The notes under the pieces are model-generated. The model did no database searches. It saw only the letters and a program-made list of their open reading frames with translations, and was not told the DNA's origin. From positions 43,875 to 91,615 of the forward strand of contig NZ_LUHJ01000066.1 of the NCBI RefSeq assembly GCF_001597745.1: DNA of 47,741 nt. The letters are read 5' to 3'. Positions 40,551-47,741 of this stretch are shown here, in pieces (position 1 is the stretch's first letter; each line of letters begins with the position of its first letter). This stretch comes from Anabaena sp. 4-3. GTDB lineage: Bacteria; Cyanobacteriota; Cyanobacteriia; Cyanobacteriales; Nostocaceae. A program made the translations under genes and the position numbers.

Positions 40551-42560
40551 CTAACTCAACCCGAATAACCTCGCACCCTGATAAAACAACGTACTCACAA
40601 CCCAAGCCAGAGTTAAACTATAAACCAGAGACAGCACAGTAAACCGGATGCTTTTAGACTCACTCTTAATAGTAGCCACCGTTGCTAAACAGGGAGTATA
40701 GAGTAAACAAAAAAGCATGAAACTATAGGCTTGAATTGGTGATATAGTCTGAGAGATAACTGTCTGAACAGCATTAGGATCAGCCAGATGGTAAATACTG
40801 GCTAGAGAACCTACTAAAATTTCTTTGGCAATGAATCCAAATATCAAAGCAATAGTTAACTCTTGCGGAATACCAGCAGCATCGAGAACAGGGGCGAAAA
40901 ACTCACCAATGCGAGTAGCGTAACTGGTATCTTGATTTCCTGGTAAGTTGCTTAACAACCAGATGGCTAAGACACCTAGCCCAACAAATACGCCTCCACG
41001 CTTAAGAAATGCTTTCAACGCATCCCAACCAGTCACCATTCCAACTACAATGGGGATGGTGATTAGCATCTCTCCTGCATTACCGATAGAGTTGGCTGTA
41101 CCTTGGGGTAAATTGTTCAACAACCAGACACCAGCTACACCAGCCGTAATAAATCCGGTAGCGCGTTGTAGAAATTGCTGTAACTCACCCCAACCCCGGA
41201 GAAAGATTTGCTTGAGGGTGGGGAAGCGATAAGGGGGTAGTTCAATAACGAAGGGTTCTTGGTTTTGAAATTGTCCTTTGAGTAAGAATCCTGTTAACAG
41301 GGCTACACCAAAGCTGAATAGGTACAGTGAAAATAATACTAATGGCCCCCAGGTACGGTTAAATAAGGCATCAATGATGAATATAAATACTGTTAACCGT
41401 GCGGAACATAGGGCAAAGGGAATGATGAAAATGGAAAGCAAACGTAAAGCCCGCGATCGCATGACTCTTGTTCCCATGATAGCAGGTATATTACACCCAA
41501 ACCCCATAATTAGCAACACAAAGCTACGACCATCTAACCCAAAGCGATACATTAACGCATCCATCATGTAAGCTGCCCTGGAAAAATAGCCGCTATCTTC
41601 TACAATTGCCATCATAAAGAAAAACGTCATCACCAGGGGAATAAAAGATGCAACCGTCGCTAGTCCCCCATAAATCCCATCTACGAGAAAACCTCGCCAA
41701 AACTCCGGTAAATAAGCGGTGAGGGGAGTAACTACGACTTGTTGCAACCATCCCGTAATCCCATCCGCTACATCTTGTAATGGCAACCCCACCAACCAAA
41801 CGAACTCAAACATTAAATAGATGGAGAGAAAAAACAGTGGTAGCCCTAGTAGGGGATGCAGCAACACCCCATCCAGCTTTTGAGTAAAAGTTTTGAACAA
41901 ACGGGAGGGCATTTCTACTGTATCTTCTAGGGTGTCTTGAATTTGCGACTCTAGAATTTCTCTATGGGCTGCTATCTGCTGCTTGATTTCTCCAGGGGCG
42001 ATAGGGTTGGTATTTGCTGCCAATTTTTCACAGATGTGATGGATGGCGATCGCATAACCACTACCATATTTAGCACTCACTAACACTACTGGCATCCCTA
42101 ACTTTTCGGCTAAGTTTTCGGGATGAATTTTGATGCCAAAATGCTTGGCTTCATCTGCCATATTCAAAACTACGACAGCAGACATTCCCAAAGCTTTGAC
42201 TTGTAAAGCTAGACGAATTTGGCGATCTATTTGCGCTGCATTCAGAATTACCAGCACCAAATCCACAGGATAGTTAGTCAAGAAAGTTTGCACCACCTGT
42301 TCATCTTCCGAGTAACCCTCTAAGTCATAAATCCCCGGTAAATCAACAAACTCTACCCTGTAGCCATGCAAATTTACTTGTGCTTGCAAAAGATCGACTG
42401 TCACCCCCGGCCAATTCCCGACAAATGCCCCCGCTTTAGTAATACGATTAAACAAAGTAGATTTACCCACATTCGGCATCCCCAAAACCGCCACCCTTTT
42501 TACTCCGGGTTGATTTTTGAGTGTAGCCATACCTGAACCAGAATTATGGCAATGTGACAT
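40551..42560 (-). CDS. feoB: Ferrous iron transport protein B
   Basis: FeoB is the GTPase-coupled Fe(II) importer of the inner membrane. The 669-residue protein has the N-terminal G domain with G1 GMPNVGKST (27-35), GNWPGVTVDL, G3 VEFVDLPGIYDL and G4 VLNMADEA. It continues with the two Gate domains, of which the first contains DGRSFVLLIMGFGCNIPAIMGTRVM. The C-terminal core includes LLYTPCLATVATIKSE. Length is less than E. coli FeoB (773) because of shorter insert regions. A start at Met11 is possible. feoA lies 44 bases upstream with a TCAGTCATTAG repeat between them, so the pair forms an operon. Confidence 0.95.
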   Translation of the reverse strand: MSHCHNSGSGMATLKNQPGVKRVAVLGMPNVGKSTLFNRITKAGAFVGNWPGVTVDLLQAQVNLHGYRVEFVDLPGIYDLEGYSEDEQVVQTFLTNYPVDLVLVILNAAQIDRQIRLALQVKALGMSAVVVLNMADEAKHFGIKIHPENLAEKLGMPVVLVSAKYGSGYAIAIHHICEKLAANTNPIAPGEIKQQIAAHREILESQIQDTLEDTVEMPSRLFKTFTQKLDGVLLHPLLGLPLFFLSIYLMFEFVWLVGLPLQDVADGITGWLQQVVVTPLTAYLPEFWRGFLVDGIYGGLATVASFIPLVMTFFFMMAIVEDSGYFSRAAYMMDALMYRFGLDGRSFVLLIMGFGCNIPAIMGTRVMRSRALRLLSIFIIPFALCSARLTVFIFIIDALFNRTWGPLVLFSLYLFSFGVALLTGFLLKGQFQNQEPFVIELPPYRFPTLKQIFLRGWGELQQFLQRATGFITAGVAGVWLLNNLPQGTANSIGNAGEMLITIPIVVGMVTGWDALKAFLKRGGVFVGLGVLAIWLLSNLPGNQDTSYATRIGEFFAPVLDAAGIPQELTIALIFGFIAKEILVGSLASIYHLADPNAVQTVISQTISPIQAYSFMLFCLLYTPCLATVATIKSESKSIRFTVLSLVYSLTLAWVVSTLFYQGARLFGLS

Positions 42561-42574
42561 TTTGCACCTCTTTT

Positions 42575-42608
42575 AGTCATTAGTCATCAGTCATTAGTCA
42601 TCAGTCAA
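42575..42608. repeat. AGTCATTAGTCATC tandem repeat between feoA and feoB
   Basis: TTAGTCA units and the CAACCGTCAAC motif that often accompanies them sit in the 44-base gap between feoA and feoB. Confidence 0.85.
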
Positions 42609-42853
42609 CCGTCAACATTCCCCAAATTCACCAAAATTCCCTCTGCTTCATGTCGGCGCATGGCTACCTCTGTAGTTAAGCCCACGCGCAGATGTAAAGG
42701 GCCTTTTAACCACGCTTTACGGAGTACCTTTACCTGTTGCCCTACTTTGAAGCCCATCGCTTCTAACCTTCTTTGCAAACCTGATTCTTGAGTATTAATT
42801 GCAGTGATGGTAGCAATTTGACCTGGTTTGAGTATTGATAGTTTTACACTCAT
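42605..42853 (-). CDS. feoA: Ferrous iron transport protein A
   Basis: FeoA is an SH3-like partner needed for FeoB function. The 82-residue product has ILKPGQIATITAINTQESGL, RRLEAMGFKVGQQVKVLRKA and the end LTTEVAMRRHEAEGILV, the usual FeoA sequence pattern. It is transcribed first and feoB follows. I did not find a convincing Fur box in the 400 bases upstream. Confidence 0.93.
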   Translation of the reverse strand: MSVKLSILKPGQIATITAINTQESGLQRRLEAMGFKVGQQVKVLRKAWLKGPLHLRVGLTTEVAMRRHEAEGILVNLGNVDG

Positions 42854-43337
42854 AGCAGTCCTTGATAGGCGATAATTGACGGTAACAATGTCCTCACATC
42901 ATCTATTCAAATCGAATACTGCTTTCCTATTTGTCTCATTTGCAGCTATTCACACTGAATTAGGTAATTGCAGTTAGTTTTATTTTATTTGTTGAGAATT
43001 ATTTTTAATATAATTGAGACGAATTTTGAACAAACTAAATTTTTGTTTAAGAATTGGTTAATACATTCCAAAAACCGTAAAAATGTTGAAAGTATAGGAT
43101 GTAGATTAACGGCGAAACTATTGTTATGTGTTGAAACTTTAAAATTAGTTGCGTTATCTTACAAAATAATCACATTGGTCAAAAATTAACTAGCAAAATT
43201 ATTGAATAGACTAAGATTCACAGTTCGCTGTTATCCTAACCCTACCGTGAATAACTAACAGGTTCGTGGGATTTTGCAATCTCTTGAAGGATGAATTCCC
43301 ACCCATCACATCGCTACACCACCATGAGGGGGAAATC
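42854..43337. other. Intergenic region between feoA and the P-type ATPase
   Basis: These 484 bases separate divergent genes. The stretch 42968-43189 is open for 73 codons but starts with an AT-rich run, has poor composition and no Shine-Dalgarno, and I do not call it. A GGGAAATC-ATG context leads to the ATPase start. No repeat family is visible. Confidence 0.6.
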
Positions 43338-45548
43338 ATGATGACAATAGCCACTCACTTAGAAGTCAGCCAAGGGGAAGTTATCCCAGCCCAGAAAATT
43401 GATTGTTTTGTAGTGCATAAAATTCCGGGTAGGGTAAGATTTCGCATTCCCTTACTGGCTCATGACCCCCATTATGCCCAACATCTACAAGATTTACTAG
43501 CCTCTGATAGTCGAATAACTAAGGTGCGTATTAGTCGCGCTGCGGCTTCTATTGCGATTGAATATCAATTATCTCCTGGGAATGCTGACTTAATGCCAGG
43601 GTATTTAGTACATCTGCTAGAAACGGGGAAAACAAGGCAAAAAATAGCAGCTAAAAGGCAAAAAACAGAAGAAAAAGCAGACGGTGGCGTAAAATTGCCA
43701 GCTTTAGCTACGGTTTTAGCTTTATTGGGGTTAGGTTTCCCAATTCCTAGAGCTATAATTGGTTTAACTGTGGCAATAGCAGCTTTACCCATTGCTAAAC
43801 GTGCATACACAAGTATAACCGAAGAACAGAAATTAAATATCGATTGTTTGGATTTCATGGCGATCGCACTCACATCCAGTCAAGGAAATCTTCTCACCCC
43901 CGCTTTAGTGATGACACTGCACGAAATAGGCGATATGATCCGCGATCGCACCGCTAGAGTTACAGAAAATCGCGCTACCGATTTACTCAATTCTCTCGGA
44001 CATTTCGCCTGGGTACAACAACCAGATGGACAGAAAAAACGCATCTTAGCTACAGATGTACAAATAAAAGATACAGTAATTGTTTATCCAGGTGAGCAAA
44101 TACCCGTAGATGGGGAAATCTTGCGGGGTCAAGCTTTAATCGACCAGCAAAAACTTACAGGCGAGTCCATGCCTGTGATGCGGGAAATAGGACAATCAGT
44201 TTATGCTTCTACCTTAGTGCGGGAAGGCGAGATTTATATTTTAGCCGAGCGTGTAGGAAATGCTACCCGTGCAGGTGCTAGTATAGAGTTAGTCAAGCAA
44301 GCCCCCGTACATGATACCCGCATGGGCAATTATGCGGCGATGGTTGCAGATAAAGCGATTACGCCAGCGTTAGTTTTTGCCGGGTTAGTCTTAGCAGCGA
44401 CTCGCAACCCGGCTAGGGCTGCATCTATTCTCACCCTCGACTTTGTAACGGGTATTCGCGTTTCCTTACCCACAACATTCTTAGCCGCATTACATCATGC
44501 TTCTAGACATGGTGTGTTAATTCGTAGTGGTCACGCTTTAGAAAAATTAGCACAGATAGATACCTTAGTCTTTGATAAAACGGGAACGTTAACGAAAGGC
44601 GATATTGAAGTTGTGGAAGTAGAAACCGTAGCGGGGAGAATGTCTACACAGAGATTATTACAACTTGCCGCCGCAGCTGAACAACGTCTGACTCACCCCG
44701 TGGCGGAAGCAGTGGTAAATTATGCTGAAAAACTAGATTTAGAAATTTTACCCCGTGAAGAATTTGTCTATGAAATTGGTTTAGGTGTGAAAGCTAAAAT
44801 TGATGGGGAACAGGTGCTAGTGGGAAGCGATCGCTTTTTACGGCAATGTGGTGTACCCTTAGATTGTCTCTATGAACCACATCAATGTCACCATGCAGAA
44901 TGTCCCCATCACCTCAATTGTCGCATTTCCGCCCATGATTCCTTGCTGTATGTGGCAGTTAATCAGGAATTCCAAGGTGTAATTTATTATACTGACCCCC
45001 TGCGCCCAGAAAGTCCCAGCGTCATTGAGCAATTACAAACAGAATACGGCATGGAAATTCATCTGTTGACGGGGGATAATCAACAAAGGGCGGTAGCGGT
45101 AGCGGAACAATTGGCAATACCCTTAGCGCAAGTTCATGCGGAAGCATTCCCAGAACAAAAAGCCGAAATTATCCGCCAATTACATGAAGCAGGAAAGACA
45201 GTTGCATTTACAGGTGATGGTTTAAATGATTCTATCGCCTTAGCCTATGCAGATGTTTCCATTTCCTTTAGTGGCGGTTCGGAAGTTGCCAGAGAAACCG
45301 CAGATGTAGTCTTGATGGATGATAACCTGAGCAGCTTTGTAGAAGCAATAGCGATCGCCCGTGAAACCCAAGCCGTAATTCAGCAAAATATCGGTTTAGC
45401 AGTCGTTCCCAATTTAGCAGCATTAGGATTCGCCACCACCGTCGGACTACATCCCCTAGCGGCGACAGTAGTACATAATGGTTCAGCCATAGCCGCCGGG
45501 TTAAATGGTTTGCGTCCCCTGTTGATGCACCGAGATGCGCCGAAGTAG
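43338..45548 (+). CDS. P-type ATPase of the heavy-metal group, lacking the CPC motif
   Basis: This 736-residue ATPase has the actuator TGES (274-277), phosphorylation site DKTGTLT with Asp413, hinge GDGLND (626-631), and an N-terminal metal-binding-like domain with VHKIPGRVRFRIPLL. It thus belongs with the P1B (heavy-metal) group. Where P1B pumps carry CPC or a variant in the sixth helix, this protein reads DFVTGIRVSLPTTFLAAL (368 onward), with no Cys, so its metal is not predictable. In the nucleotide domain, residues 504-528 form a Cys/His-rich stretch (C504, C510, H515, C517, H518, H519, C522, H524, H525, C528). I chose ATG 43338, preceded by GAGGGGGAAATC; upstream frame from 43266 is less likely. 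Confidence 0.87.
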   Translation: MMTIATHLEVSQGEVIPAQKIDCFVVHKIPGRVRFRIPLLAHDPHYAQHLQDLLASDSRITKVRISRAAASIAIEYQLSPGNADLMPGYLVHLLETGKTRQKIAAKRQKTEEKADGGVKLPALATVLALLGLGFPIPRAIIGLTVAIAALPIAKRAYTSITEEQKLNIDCLDFMAIALTSSQGNLLTPALVMTLHEIGDMIRDRTARVTENRATDLLNSLGHFAWVQQPDGQKKRILATDVQIKDTVIVYPGEQIPVDGEILRGQALIDQQKLTGESMPVMREIGQSVYASTLVREGEIYILAERVGNATRAGASIELVKQAPVHDTRMGNYAAMVADKAITPALVFAGLVLAATRNPARAASILTLDFVTGIRVSLPTTFLAALHHASRHGVLIRSGHALEKLAQIDTLVFDKTGTLTKGDIEVVEVETVAGRMSTQRLLQLAAAAEQRLTHPVAEAVVNYAEKLDLEILPREEFVYEIGLGVKAKIDGEQVLVGSDRFLRQCGVPLDCLYEPHQCHHAECPHHLNCRISAHDSLLYVAVNQEFQGVIYYTDPLRPESPSVIEQLQTEYGMEIHLLTGDNQQRAVAVAEQLAIPLAQVHAEAFPEQKAEIIRQLHEAGKTVAFTGDGLNDSIALAYADVSISFSGGSEVARETADVVLMDDNLSSFVEAIAIARETQAVIQQNIGLAVVPNLAALGFATTVGLHPLAATVVHNGSAIAAGLNGLRPLLMHRDAPK

Positions 45549-45655
45549 GCAGGGGGGCAGAGGAGATTTTTACCCAACGATGCTTTAATTTTGAATTTTG
45601 TAGGCTTGCCTTCCCGTAGGGTATTTTGAATCTTGAATTTAAATGCCCCATGCCC

Positions 45656-46108
45656 ATGATTAAACTTCTACCAGAACATCAACAAACTATCTTTAACCAT
45701 GCTGAAAGTACGTACCCTAACGAGTGCTGTGGGTTGATTTTGGGATATCTGGTGGATGGGGTGAACACTGTTGTTGAGGTGATACCAACTGCAAATGTTT
45801 GGGATAGGGAAGCTGATAATTTCACTGAGGATAAGACCACATATAGCACCGAACGACGATATGCGATCGCTCCCCAAATCATGTTACAAGTACAAAAGCA
45901 AGCACGGGAACGTTCACTAAACATCATTGGTATTTATCATTCCCATCCTGATTATCCAGCCAAGCCTTCAGAATGCGATCGCCTGTATGCTTGGCAAGGA
46001 TACTCTTATATAATAGTATCCGTTCAACATGGTGTAGCTAGTAACATCAAAAGTTGGACACTTGACGAAAATCATCAATTTCAAGCCGAGATTTTGGCAC
46101 AAAGCTAG
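45656..46108 (+). CDS. JAMM/Mov34-MPN-PAD-1 metalloprotease-like protein
   Basis: The 150-residue protein has the complete JAMM zinc-peptidase motif: Glu23 (PNECCGLILG), then His95, His97, Ser105 and Asp108 in HSHPDYPAKPSECD, the spacing HxHx7SxxD. Bacterial homologues such as Mec+ remove a C-terminal amino acid or the thiocarboxylate-bearing tail of a ubiquitin-like sulfur carrier. It precedes a MoeB/ThiF-rhodanese gene by 173 bases in the same direction, a linkage known for ubiquitin-like sulfur transfer. No carrier protein gene was seen. I chose ATG 45656 (ATGATTAAACTT); ATG 45650 is equally possible, because the upstream codons come from a CCCATG repeat. Confidence 0.88.
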   Translation: MIKLLPEHQQTIFNHAESTYPNECCGLILGYLVDGVNTVVEVIPTANVWDREADNFTEDKTTYSTERRYAIAPQIMLQVQKQARERSLNIIGIYHSHPDYPAKPSECDRLYAWQGYSYIIVSVQHGVASNIKSWTLDENHQFQAEILAQS

Positions 46109-46149
46109 AGACTAGGAAGAAGCAGGGATGTAGAGGATAAGAACTTTTA

Positions 46150-46192
46150 CCCAATCCCCAATCCCCAATCCCCAATCCCCAGTCCCCACTTT
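46150..46192. repeat. CCCAATC tandem repeat
   Basis: Units CCCAATC and CCCCAGTC lie in the spacer between the JAMM gene and the ThiF-like gene. Confidence 0.9.
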
Positions 46193-46281
46193 CCTGATAA
46201 CATAATTTAAACACTTACGTTTAAAAATAGATATCATTTTTCGATACAATCAATAATCCTTGCTTGCTCATTCAAACTGCT

Positions 46282-47454
46282 ATGCTCAATCCCAATCTGG
46301 ATGATATCCAGTTGACCAAAGATGATTATGAACGCTACTCTCGCCACCTAATTTTACCGGAGGTGGGACTAGAAGGACAGAAACGTCTAAAAGCTGCCAG
46401 TGTTTTATGTATCGGGACTGGTGGACTTGGTTCACCATTACTGTTATACTTAGCAGCAGCAGGTATCGGCCGCATCGGTATAGTTGATTTCGATGTAGTG
46501 GATACTTCCAACCTGCAACGCCAAGTAATTCACGGTACATCCTGGGTAGGTAAACCCAAGATTGAATCAGCGAAAAATCGCATTCACGAGATTAACCCCT
46601 ATTGTCAGGTTGACCTGTACGAAACTCGTCTAAGTTCCGAGAATGCCCTAGATATCGTTAAAGATTACGATATCGTCGTGGATGGTACAGATAACTTCCC
46701 CACCAGATATCTAGTCAACGATGCTTGTGTATTGTTGAATAAACCTAACGTCTACGGTTCAATTTTCCGCTTTGAAGGACAAGCAACCGTATTTAACTAC
46801 GAAGGCGGGCCGAACTATCGCGACTTATACCCAGAACCACCACCACCAGGAATGGTTCCCTCCTGTGCAGAAGGTGGAGTGTTAGGTATTCTGCCGGGAA
46901 TTATTGGCGTAATTCAAGCCACAGAAACCGTCAAAATTATTTTAGGTAAAGGTACAACCTTGAATGGTAGACTTTTACTGTATAATGCCCTAGATATGAA
47001 ATTCCGGGAGTTAAAGCTGCGTCCTAACCCGGTGCGCCCAGTGATTGAGAAGTTGATAGACTACGAACAATTCTGTGGTATCCCCCAAGCCAAAGCAGCC
47101 GAGGCGCAACAACAGCAAGACATTCAAGAAATGACTGTTACCCAGTTAAAAGAATTGCTGGATAGTGGTGCTAAGGATTTTGTACTCTTAGATGTGCGTA
47201 ACCCTCATGAGTACGACATTGCCAAAATTCCTGGTTCGGTGTTAGTACCTTTACCAGACATTGAAAACGGTAATGGAGTAGCCAAAGTCAAAGAATTACT
47301 CAACGGTCATCGCTTAATAGCTCATTGTAAAATGGGCGGGCGGTCTGCAAAAGCTCTAGCTATCCTCAAGGAAGCCGGAATTGTAGGTACAAATGTCAAA
47401 GGTGGTATTACTGCTTGGAGTCGGGAAGTAGATCCTTCAGTTCCAGAGTATTAA
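46282..47454 (+). CDS. MoeB/ThiF-like adenylyltransferase fused to rhodanese
   Basis: The 390-residue protein adenylates the C-terminus of a ubiquitin-like sulfur carrier and then passes sulfur through its rhodanese domain. N-terminal E1-like part: RYSRHLILPEVGLEGQKRL, GTGGLGSPLLLYLAAAGIGR, DFDVVDTSNLQRQVIH, DGTDNFPTRYLVND, VPSCAEGGVLGILPGIIG. C-terminal rhodanese: VLLDVRNPHEYDIAKIPGS and active Cys in LIAHCKMGGRSAKAL. The two CxxC zinc pairs of E. coli MoeB are absent (YRDLYPEPPPPG replaces the first), as I recall for cyanobacterial and actinobacterial members. I chose ATG 46282; the frame opens at a TTG at 46264. Partners in molybdopterin, thiamine or cysteine synthesis cannot be told apart. 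Confidence 0.92.
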   Translation: MLNPNLDDIQLTKDDYERYSRHLILPEVGLEGQKRLKAASVLCIGTGGLGSPLLLYLAAAGIGRIGIVDFDVVDTSNLQRQVIHGTSWVGKPKIESAKNRIHEINPYCQVDLYETRLSSENALDIVKDYDIVVDGTDNFPTRYLVNDACVLLNKPNVYGSIFRFEGQATVFNYEGGPNYRDLYPEPPPPGMVPSCAEGGVLGILPGIIGVIQATETVKIILGKGTTLNGRLLLYNALDMKFRELKLRPNPVRPVIEKLIDYEQFCGIPQAKAAEAQQQQDIQEMTVTQLKELLDSGAKDFVLLDVRNPHEYDIAKIPGSVLVPLPDIENGNGVAKVKELLNGHRLIAHCKMGGRSAKALAILKEAGIVGTNVKGGITAWSREVDPSVPEY

Positions 47455-47490
47455 TGTAGACTTTGACTTGATTTGTCAATAAAGTTTCAG

Positions 47491-47523
47491 AATCCCAGCA
47501 TCTTCAAGATACTGGGATTTTTG
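47491..47523 (+). terminator. Rho-independent terminator after the ThiF-like gene
   Basis: AATCCCAG pairs with CTGGGATT, with an inner ATCTT/AGAT pairing, and a TTTTTGG tail follows. It would end the JAMM-ThiF transcript. Confidence 0.8.
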
Positions 47524-47528
47524 GTAAG

Positions 47529-47651
47529 ACCAATTTTATATGAGGTTGCACATAATCTAAAATCCATTGATTTATCCGCGTTTATCTGCGTACATCTGCG
47601 TTCAATTATTCTCGACATATTATTCTATGCAGCTTCATATTAATTTGGTAT
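47529..47651. mobile_element. MITE-like repeat with GCGTTTATCTGCG core, copy 2
   Basis: The left end ACCAATTTTATATGAGGTTG and the right end (CAGCTTCATATTAATTTGGT) are imperfect inverted copies. Between them lie CCATTGATTTATCC, GCGTTTATCTGCG and CATCTGCGTTC. The same layout occurs at 38620-38742. No coding capacity. Confidence 0.6.
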
Positions 47652-47672
47652 AAGGCAAAATTATCAATATTA

Positions 47673-47728
47673 AGTTCGTAGTCAGGACTTTAGTCCGGTT
47701 TTGAGGACTGAAGTCCTCACTACAAACT
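47673..47728. repeat. Dispersed inverted repeat, copy at window end
   Basis: AGTTCGTAGTCAGGACTTTA pairs in part with the right arm GAGGACT...TCCTCACTACAAACT. It is related to the repeats at 2869-2922 and 10284-10319. Confidence 0.85.
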
Positions 47729-47741
47729 CACCTACTCTATA

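Noticed and set aside
42968-43189. 73-residue ORF upstream of the P-type ATPase
   Set aside because: AT-rich, Leu/Ile/Lys/Asn-biased, no ribosome site, no recognisable domain; reads like non-coding spacer.

Overview
The window comes from a filamentous, probably heterocyst-forming cyanobacterium of the Nostoc/Anabaena type. Evidence: the octamer GCGATCGC (HIP1) is scattered throughout; intergenic spaces are packed with short tandem repeats (TTTTGAA, GGGGATT, ATGAGGG, TAATGAC types); there is a phylloquinone (men) cluster, a CRR6-like NDH-1 factor, a plant-type ferredoxin, a DevBCA-type exporter locus, and IspG/IspD of the MEP pathway. Most of the window is ordinary housekeeping sequence.

Layout. 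1-2.8 kb: ispG (-) and an isochorismatase-family hydrolase bracketed by two copies of a composite palindromic repeat. 3.0-8.5 kb, the most interesting part: a minus-strand cluster of HTH/degenerate-P-loop protein, MoxR-type AAA+ ATPase, VWA protein, a formylglycine-generating-enzyme-like (C-type-lectin fold) protein, and an Avd-like four-helix protein. The end of the lectin-fold gene looks like a diversity-generating retroelement (DGR) variable region, but no reverse transcriptase or template repeat was seen in the window. 8.6-16 kb: a small membrane protein, a LysM/M23 peptidase, an HtrA protease, DUF760, scpB, ispD, a GT9 glycosyltransferase and CRR6. 16.3-20.9 kb: a TetR-type repressor, a 24-bp palindromic operator, and a decayed devBCA operon. 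devB carries a small mobile element and a nonsense codon, devC has its middle replaced by foreign DNA, and devA is intact. 21-29 kb: a UPF0182 membrane protein, a cyclic-nucleotide-binding protein, cobyrinate a,c-diamide synthase, proA and menF. 29.4-32.8 kb: menA-menC-menE. 33-38 kb: tRNA-Ser(GGA), 2Fe-2S ferredoxin, nuclease-like lipoprotein, inositol-monophosphatase, J-domain/TPR protein, hisZ and a two-cluster ferredoxin. 38.8-47.5 kb: a LivF-type ATPase, Tat-exported beta-carbonic anhydrase, feoB/feoA, an unusual P-type ATPase lacking CPC, a JAMM protease and a MoeB/ThiF-rhodanese protein.

Three near-identical 346-367 bp elements (17350, 32823, 38147) share a left hairpin, a right hairpin, an upstream TTAT and a right end TCAA. 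This is the pattern of non-autonomous IS200/IS605-family elements, and the right end resembles a TnpB-type guide-RNA scaffold. One copy splits devB so exactly that removing it restores the reading frame. Another carries a 21-bp insertion that looks like a small dispersed repeat. Tandem repeats also run in frame through menC, menE and cobB, and appear to supply start codons for two genes. Function calls rest on motifs read by eye; no database search was run.
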